A program made the translations under genes and the position numbers. From the NCBI GenBank assembly GCA_018335275.1, contig JAGXKM010000014.1, positions 1 through 35,494 on the forward strand: a DNA stretch of 35,494 bases. Direction: 5' to 3'. The DNA comes from Anaerolineales bacterium (GTDB lineage Bacteria > Chloroflexota > Anaerolineae > Anaerolineales > UBA11858). Positions within the stretch are counted from its first letter, which is position 1. Each line of letters opens with the position of its first letter. Below, in pieces: positions 32,232-35,494 of this stretch. Below the pieces are notes generated by a model, which saw only the letters and a list, made by a program, of their open reading frames with translations, was not told where the DNA came from and did not search any database.

Positions 32232-32867
32232 TTATCCTTGATTTTTTCTATGAACGTGATCTGATGGATCTTTCAGATTTTTAGCGATGGCTGCTGCTTT
32301 CCGAAATTCTTCTGGTGTGTTTAGATTCCAAAAAGTGTATTCATTGGAGGTAATTTGACCCGTTTCTGTCGGGCTCAATATGCGCACATCCCCTTGATCA
32401 TGCCAGGAAACCATACGCCACTGATCTCGTTCAAGGGCTTCTTTTACCAGGGGAAGACAGGTTTGTCGGCGATACACCGCATGCAAGGGTTCGGGGCCGC
32501 CCTCTGTGCTGGGAAGGACAGCATCAGCACCCGTTTCCTGAAGGACCCCCTCCAGGTGCAGGGTCAAGGTGGGGCTGGCAAAAGGCATATCACAGGCGAC
32601 CAATCCAACATGGGGATGGGATGAGATTTTTAAAGCTGTGTATAAGCCGCCCAAAGCTCCGCGGTTTGGGATGACATCCGTGTGGAGAGGTGCGCCCAGA
32701 AACTGGTAATCTTCAGGGTTATTGGTGATCACCCATACTTCATCACCCAGAGGGGAGAATTTTTCATGGATGTGTTTGATCAAAGGACGACCATTAAAAT
32801 CTCGGAGAGCTTTATCCTCGCCCATCCGCGTGGACTTGCCCCCGGACTGGATAATCATGGATAACAT
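32232..32867 (-). CDS. mobA: Molybdenum cofactor guanylyltransferase MobA
   Basis: 211 residues (208 if the ATG at 32858 is used). The nucleotidyltransferase signature is IIQSGGKSTRMGEDKALRDFNGRPL, where the usual first residue pair is GG(x)S-x-RMG-x-DK, followed by DVIPNRGALGGLYTAL, LVACDMPF (metal-binding Asp) and PEPLHAVYRR. MobA attaches GMP to molybdopterin to give MGD for DMSO reductase-family enzymes, for example formate dehydrogenase. No molybdoenzyme gene is present here. A TATAAT at 32879-32874 places the transcript start at the ATG, implying a leaderless message. The following LarA-like gene is probably cotranscribed. Confidence 0.93.
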   Translation of the reverse strand: MLSMIIQSGGKSTRMGEDKALRDFNGRPLIKHIHEKFSPLGDEVWVITNNPEDYQFLGAPLHTDVIPNRGALGGLYTALKISSHPHVGLVACDMPFASPTLTLHLEGVLQETGADAVLPSTEGGPEPLHAVYRRQTCLPLVKEALERDQWRMVSWHDQGDVRILSPTETGQITSNEYTFWNLNTPEEFRKAAAIAKNLKDPSDHVHRKNQG

Positions 32868-32928
32868 ATCAAGATTATAACCAAGCGTGTTTAATCCTGG
32901 TTAAGTAGATGCTGAGGATGGTATCGAC

Positions 32929-33939
32929 TCATGTAGAATCACGTTCGATTTGTGCTCGAACCACGTATTGATCGACACCTCCAAAACGATATTTATAACC
33001 CTCATCTCCCCGCATGAAGTCCAGTGAAACCCGCCCCTTGGATATTGCCCATCGGATCAGATAACTAAGCAGGACCCACCCTGGGGAGATATTTTCAAAG
33101 ATAGGATTGAGGCCTGAATTATAGATCCAAAGACGATTATCATAATCAAAATTCAGGTAACCGGCCGCTTTTTTACCTCCAACAGTGAGAAATGCAAGCT
33201 GGATCCAGCCTTCCTGAAAGGCTACATGGACCGTTTTTCTCAGTTGAGACTTCATGATATCAGTCAGGAAATCCGCTTTTTCAGGGTGGTAAGCCATAAG
33301 TTTTAGGAAGTCATCCATTTCTCTGTCGAGTTGATCTTCCTCTTCCACGATGTACCAGTTCAAGGGCAAGAAATATCCTTCAGCCCGCCGCAGCTTCCGT
33401 TCAATTTCGTGCTGGTTTTTACTATCCAAACCCTGGAGGTATTCCTCCCAGCTGCCTGGTAAGCTGAGACAAGGAGCGGGCTGGATGACTTCATCCTCGT
33501 ACGTCCAGTCCCTTGCGAAAGCTGCCTCTCTGATTCTGGGAAGAGAAGGGGAATTCTTCCTGAGGTTGTATAAATCCAAAGTCTCCCATTCAGATGAGTG
33601 CTCCTGGAGGTAATTGAATAAGTTTCCGATGAAGGCATCCGATAAGTGGGGAGGTACGATCAGATCAAGATAATCTGAGATCTCATAACTCCCGATGAAC
33701 AACAGCGTTTTCTCATGAATGAAGAGGGGAGCGATTCCCTGAAGTTGATTTTGATCCCGGGCGGTGAGGATGAATAATTCCGCCCTCTCCCATTCACCTC
33801 CACCTAATGTCTGCCACCAACAAGAGAGGTATTCGTGCCGTAGAAATGGCACGTGACTTGCACTTTTCGAAAGCAGATCATTCCAGTCCTTTTCTAATTT
33901 TTGGAAAGCGTTTAGGTCCTGTATGAGTTCCAGCTGCAT
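32929..33939 (-). CDS. CelD/BcsL (FemAB-like) acyltransferase
   Basis: 336 residues with the double-GNAT layout of PF13480-type proteins. Seen are WNDLLSKSASHVPFLRHEYLSCWWQTLG at the N-terminus, IAPLFIHEKTLLFIGSYEISDYLDLIV, then an acidic central part (EEEDQLDREMDDFLKL) and a C-terminal AFLTVGGKKAAGYLNFDYDNRLWIYNSGLNP, followed by SLDFMRGDEGYKYRFG. Family members take part in extracellular polysaccharide or peptide modification; the acceptor here is unknown. AAGGAC precedes the ATG. It is divergent from the large membrane protein gene at 34033. Confidence 0.85.
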   Translation of the reverse strand: MQLELIQDLNAFQKLEKDWNDLLSKSASHVPFLRHEYLSCWWQTLGGGEWERAELFILTARDQNQLQGIAPLFIHEKTLLFIGSYEISDYLDLIVPPHLSDAFIGNLFNYLQEHSSEWETLDLYNLRKNSPSLPRIREAAFARDWTYEDEVIQPAPCLSLPGSWEEYLQGLDSKNQHEIERKLRRAEGYFLPLNWYIVEEEDQLDREMDDFLKLMAYHPEKADFLTDIMKSQLRKTVHVAFQEGWIQLAFLTVGGKKAAGYLNFDYDNRLWIYNSGLNPIFENISPGWVLLSYLIRWAISKGRVSLDFMRGDEGYKYRFGGVDQYVVRAQIERDST

Positions 33940-34032
33940 GATTGTCCTTGTTTTGGGTATGGATGATGCTGAAAATCATTTTACCAGTATAATAAGAGCA
34001 AATTGACTGTTTCTAGGAAGAGTTAACGGGTT

Positions 34033-35494
34033 ATGCCTGAAACGTTTGATCTCACGATACTGCCCATCTACCAGAGGGGAGGTGAAATCCTTCCCGATAT
34101 GCCGGGTTTACATGTAGCCCATCCGCCGAGAGGGGCCGCTCGGCGGCGCTCCTCGGAGAGCCTGATCTTGCATCTTAGCATGGTGGGGAACGCACCTCTC
34201 TCATTAAAAGCCTCCCAGCAAATCCTCAAAAAGCTTTCTGATGTTTTTTATCAAACACAGGGAGCGACAACCTCCGCTTTGCGTGAAGTGTCAGAAACGC
34301 TCAATCAATATCTTCACGATCGAAATTTGCGAGGAGCTTCGCAGGGGATGCGGGGAATCGGTTTATTGACTCAATGCGTGCTTCGCTCCGAGAAATTGAT
34401 CATCGCTCAAAGCGGGGGCTCCCATATTTTTATCATCTCTCCCGATCAGGTTAAGGAGATGCATGATACGGACCTCTCAGGTCCGGGCTTGGGAGCGGGG
34501 CGTGTTCCCAAGGTGCGGTATTATCAAAAAAACATAGATCGTAATGATCTAGTGCTTATCACCCCTCAACCTCCCAGTCCTTGGTCTGAGACGACCTTGA
34601 GAAATTTGTATCGCATGAACATGAAAAGCATCTACCACCGCCTTGTGCACCGGGCGGAAGATGATCTTAATGTGCTTTTGCTTGTTCCCCAGGAGGGGGC
34701 TGGGAAAATGAAAGTCCTCCGACCGGTCTTTGAAGAAGAGCAGGAAGGGGAAGTTTTAAGCGACGAACTCCCCCAGGAAACAGGGGGTCCACAACAGCTG
34801 GCGAGTGAAGATGAACATCCTATTCCTCAAAAGGCAGGTGAAAGGGTACCGGATTCCATTGATCAAGAACGTAAATCTGAGCCCATCTCCAGAGCAGAAA
34901 GTTCTCAAACAATGGATTCAGAACAGGTGGCAATGGAGCAGCCTGCGCTAAGCGAAGGAAGGGAGAAAAGCCCCGCCGGGTGGGTTGCAAGAGTGGCTGA
35001 TTTGCCTCTGTGGTCGATTCTGGGGGCCATGGCCAAATCTGTTGGTAATGCGCTGCAGGTGGTCTGGAACTCCGCCTTGACCCTGATTGGGCGCATGCTT
35101 CCGGATGAGAAATATCTTGATTTCCCTTCCTGGGTCTTGGGCCTGATCGCGGTCATGATCCCCGTCATGGTCATCACCTTTGGGAGCGTGATATACATTC
35201 GGAGGGGGAGGAACCGTTTGTATCATGAGACATACCAGGAGGCCAAATCCCTGGTCCAGATGGCGGAGAAGACGCAGGATCCGGAAGAACATTATCAAAC
35301 CCTGACCGCCGCCTTAGAGACCATTGAGCAGGCGCGTGGATACCGAGAAACGGAGGAAGTGGAGGATCTCCTCAGCCAGGTCCGTTCGGAGCTTGACACC
35401 CTGAATCAGATCATGCGTTTGGAATTTGAGCCCCTTTTCAGTCATGGATTGGGTGCAGATGTGACGATCTCTGAGATTGTGGTTACAGCCTGGA
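34033..35494 (+). CDS. Membrane protein with PP2C-like N-terminal region, truncated by window edge
   Basis: Absent from the ORF track because no stop occurs before the right edge; at least 487 residues are open from the ATG at 34033, with AGGAAGAG upstream. Residues 1-225 resemble a PP2C-type phosphatase fold (GASQGMRGIGLLTQCVLRSEKLIIAQSGGSHIFII, then NDLVLITPQPPSPWSE) but the metal-binding DG and GD aspartates of active enzymes are not visible, so it may be a pseudo-phosphatase. A low-complexity acidic linker follows (about 235-315), then a membrane helix WVLGLIAVMIPVMVITFGSVIYI, and a helical region (YHETYQEAKSLVQMAEK, TLTAALETIEQARGYRETEE) beyond it. The function is unknown. Confidence 0.8.
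   Translation, partial: MPETFDLTILPIYQRGGEILPDMPGLHVAHPPRGAARRRSSESLILHLSMVGNAPLSLKASQQILKKLSDVFYQTQGATTSALREVSETLNQYLHDRNLRGASQGMRGIGLLTQCVLRSEKLIIAQSGGSHIFIISPDQVKEMHDTDLSGPGLGAGRVPKVRYYQKNIDRNDLVLITPQPPSPWSETTLRNLYRMNMKSIYHRLVHRAEDDLNVLLLVPQEGAGKMKVLRPVFEEEQEGEVLSDELPQETGGPQQLASEDEHPIPQKAGERVPDSIDQERKSEPISRAESSQTMDSEQVAMEQPALSEGREKSPAGWVARVADLPLWSILGAMAKSVGNALQVVWNSALTLIGRMLPDEKYLDFPSWVLGLIAVMIPVMVITFGSVIYIRRGRNRLYHETYQEAKSLVQMAEKTQDPEEHYQTLTAALETIEQARGYRETEEVEDLLSQVRSELDTLNQIMRLEFEPLFSHGLGADVTISEIVVTAW

Noticed and set aside
34130-34165. GC-rich inverted sequence (CCGAGAGGGGCCGCTCGG region)
   Set aside because: It lies within the open coding frame at 34033 and is explained by Arg-rich codons.
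1-35494. Search for CRISPR arrays, insertion sequences, integrases and phage genes
   Set aside because: No regularly spaced repeats, transposase motifs or attachment-site duplications were seen; the only mobile-looking item is the 30-base palindrome.

Overview
The window is a gene-dense bacterial chromosome segment. Its content (a complete 2-oxoacid:ferredoxin oxidoreductase, a long-form hisG operon, an ECF-family vitamin/metal transporter, lipoproteins with threonine/proline-rich linkers, several apparently leaderless transcripts) suggests an anaerobic member of the Chloroflexota, probably Anaerolineae-like. No rRNA or other marker is present, so the placement is inference.

Left block, minus strand (1-8164): one histidine operon, transcribed hisG-hisD-hisC-hisB-hisH-hisA-hisF-purH-hisI, with hisI running off the left edge. 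Genes overlap or lie within about 30 bases of each other. purH sits directly after hisF, which fits its job: HisF/HisH release AICAR and PurH consumes it. In front of hisG is a feature missing from the ORF track: a sigma-70-type promoter, a 26-codon leader peptide with four histidines in seven residues, and mutually exclusive hairpins ending in an intrinsic terminator. This is a classical histidine attenuator. The leader ATG lies only about 3-4 bases from the predicted transcription start.

Second block, minus strand (8204-14449): an ECF sigma factor, its zinc-finger anti-sigma partner and a small membrane protein, then a terminator, then a four-gene operon. That operon encodes a secreted lipoprotein with a glycoside-hydrolase clan A-like barrel and three mutually related polytopic membrane proteins sharing an acidic/His motif set. 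The sigma operon and the four-gene operon are each preceded by the same 13-base element followed 16-17 bases after its TGCAAC core by an NGTA element, as expected for an ECF sigma promoter. I infer one regulon, and this is the best candidate for an undescribed system.

Middle, plus strand (14475-21556): tRNA-Arg(CCT) with promoter and terminator, a YczE-like membrane protein, a GNAT acetyltransferase, the porGDAB operon (pyruvate or related 2-oxoacid oxidation to acyl-CoA with reduction of ferredoxin) with a terminator, and a GerMN-domain lipoprotein.

Right part: a patatin-like phospholipase (minus), an aldo/keto reductase, a CPBP membrane protease overlapping a GNAT gene, a ZIP metal transporter with an inverted repeat beside its promoter, a DUF4230 protein, and an ECF transporter operon (fused double ATPase, S component, T component) carrying a perfect 30-base palindrome between S and T genes. 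Then on the minus strand come a LarA-like protein, mobA and a CelD/FemAB-like acetyltransferase. Divergent to these is a large membrane protein with a PP2C-like N-terminal region that runs off the right edge and is absent from the ORF track. No CRISPR array, insertion sequence or phage gene was seen.
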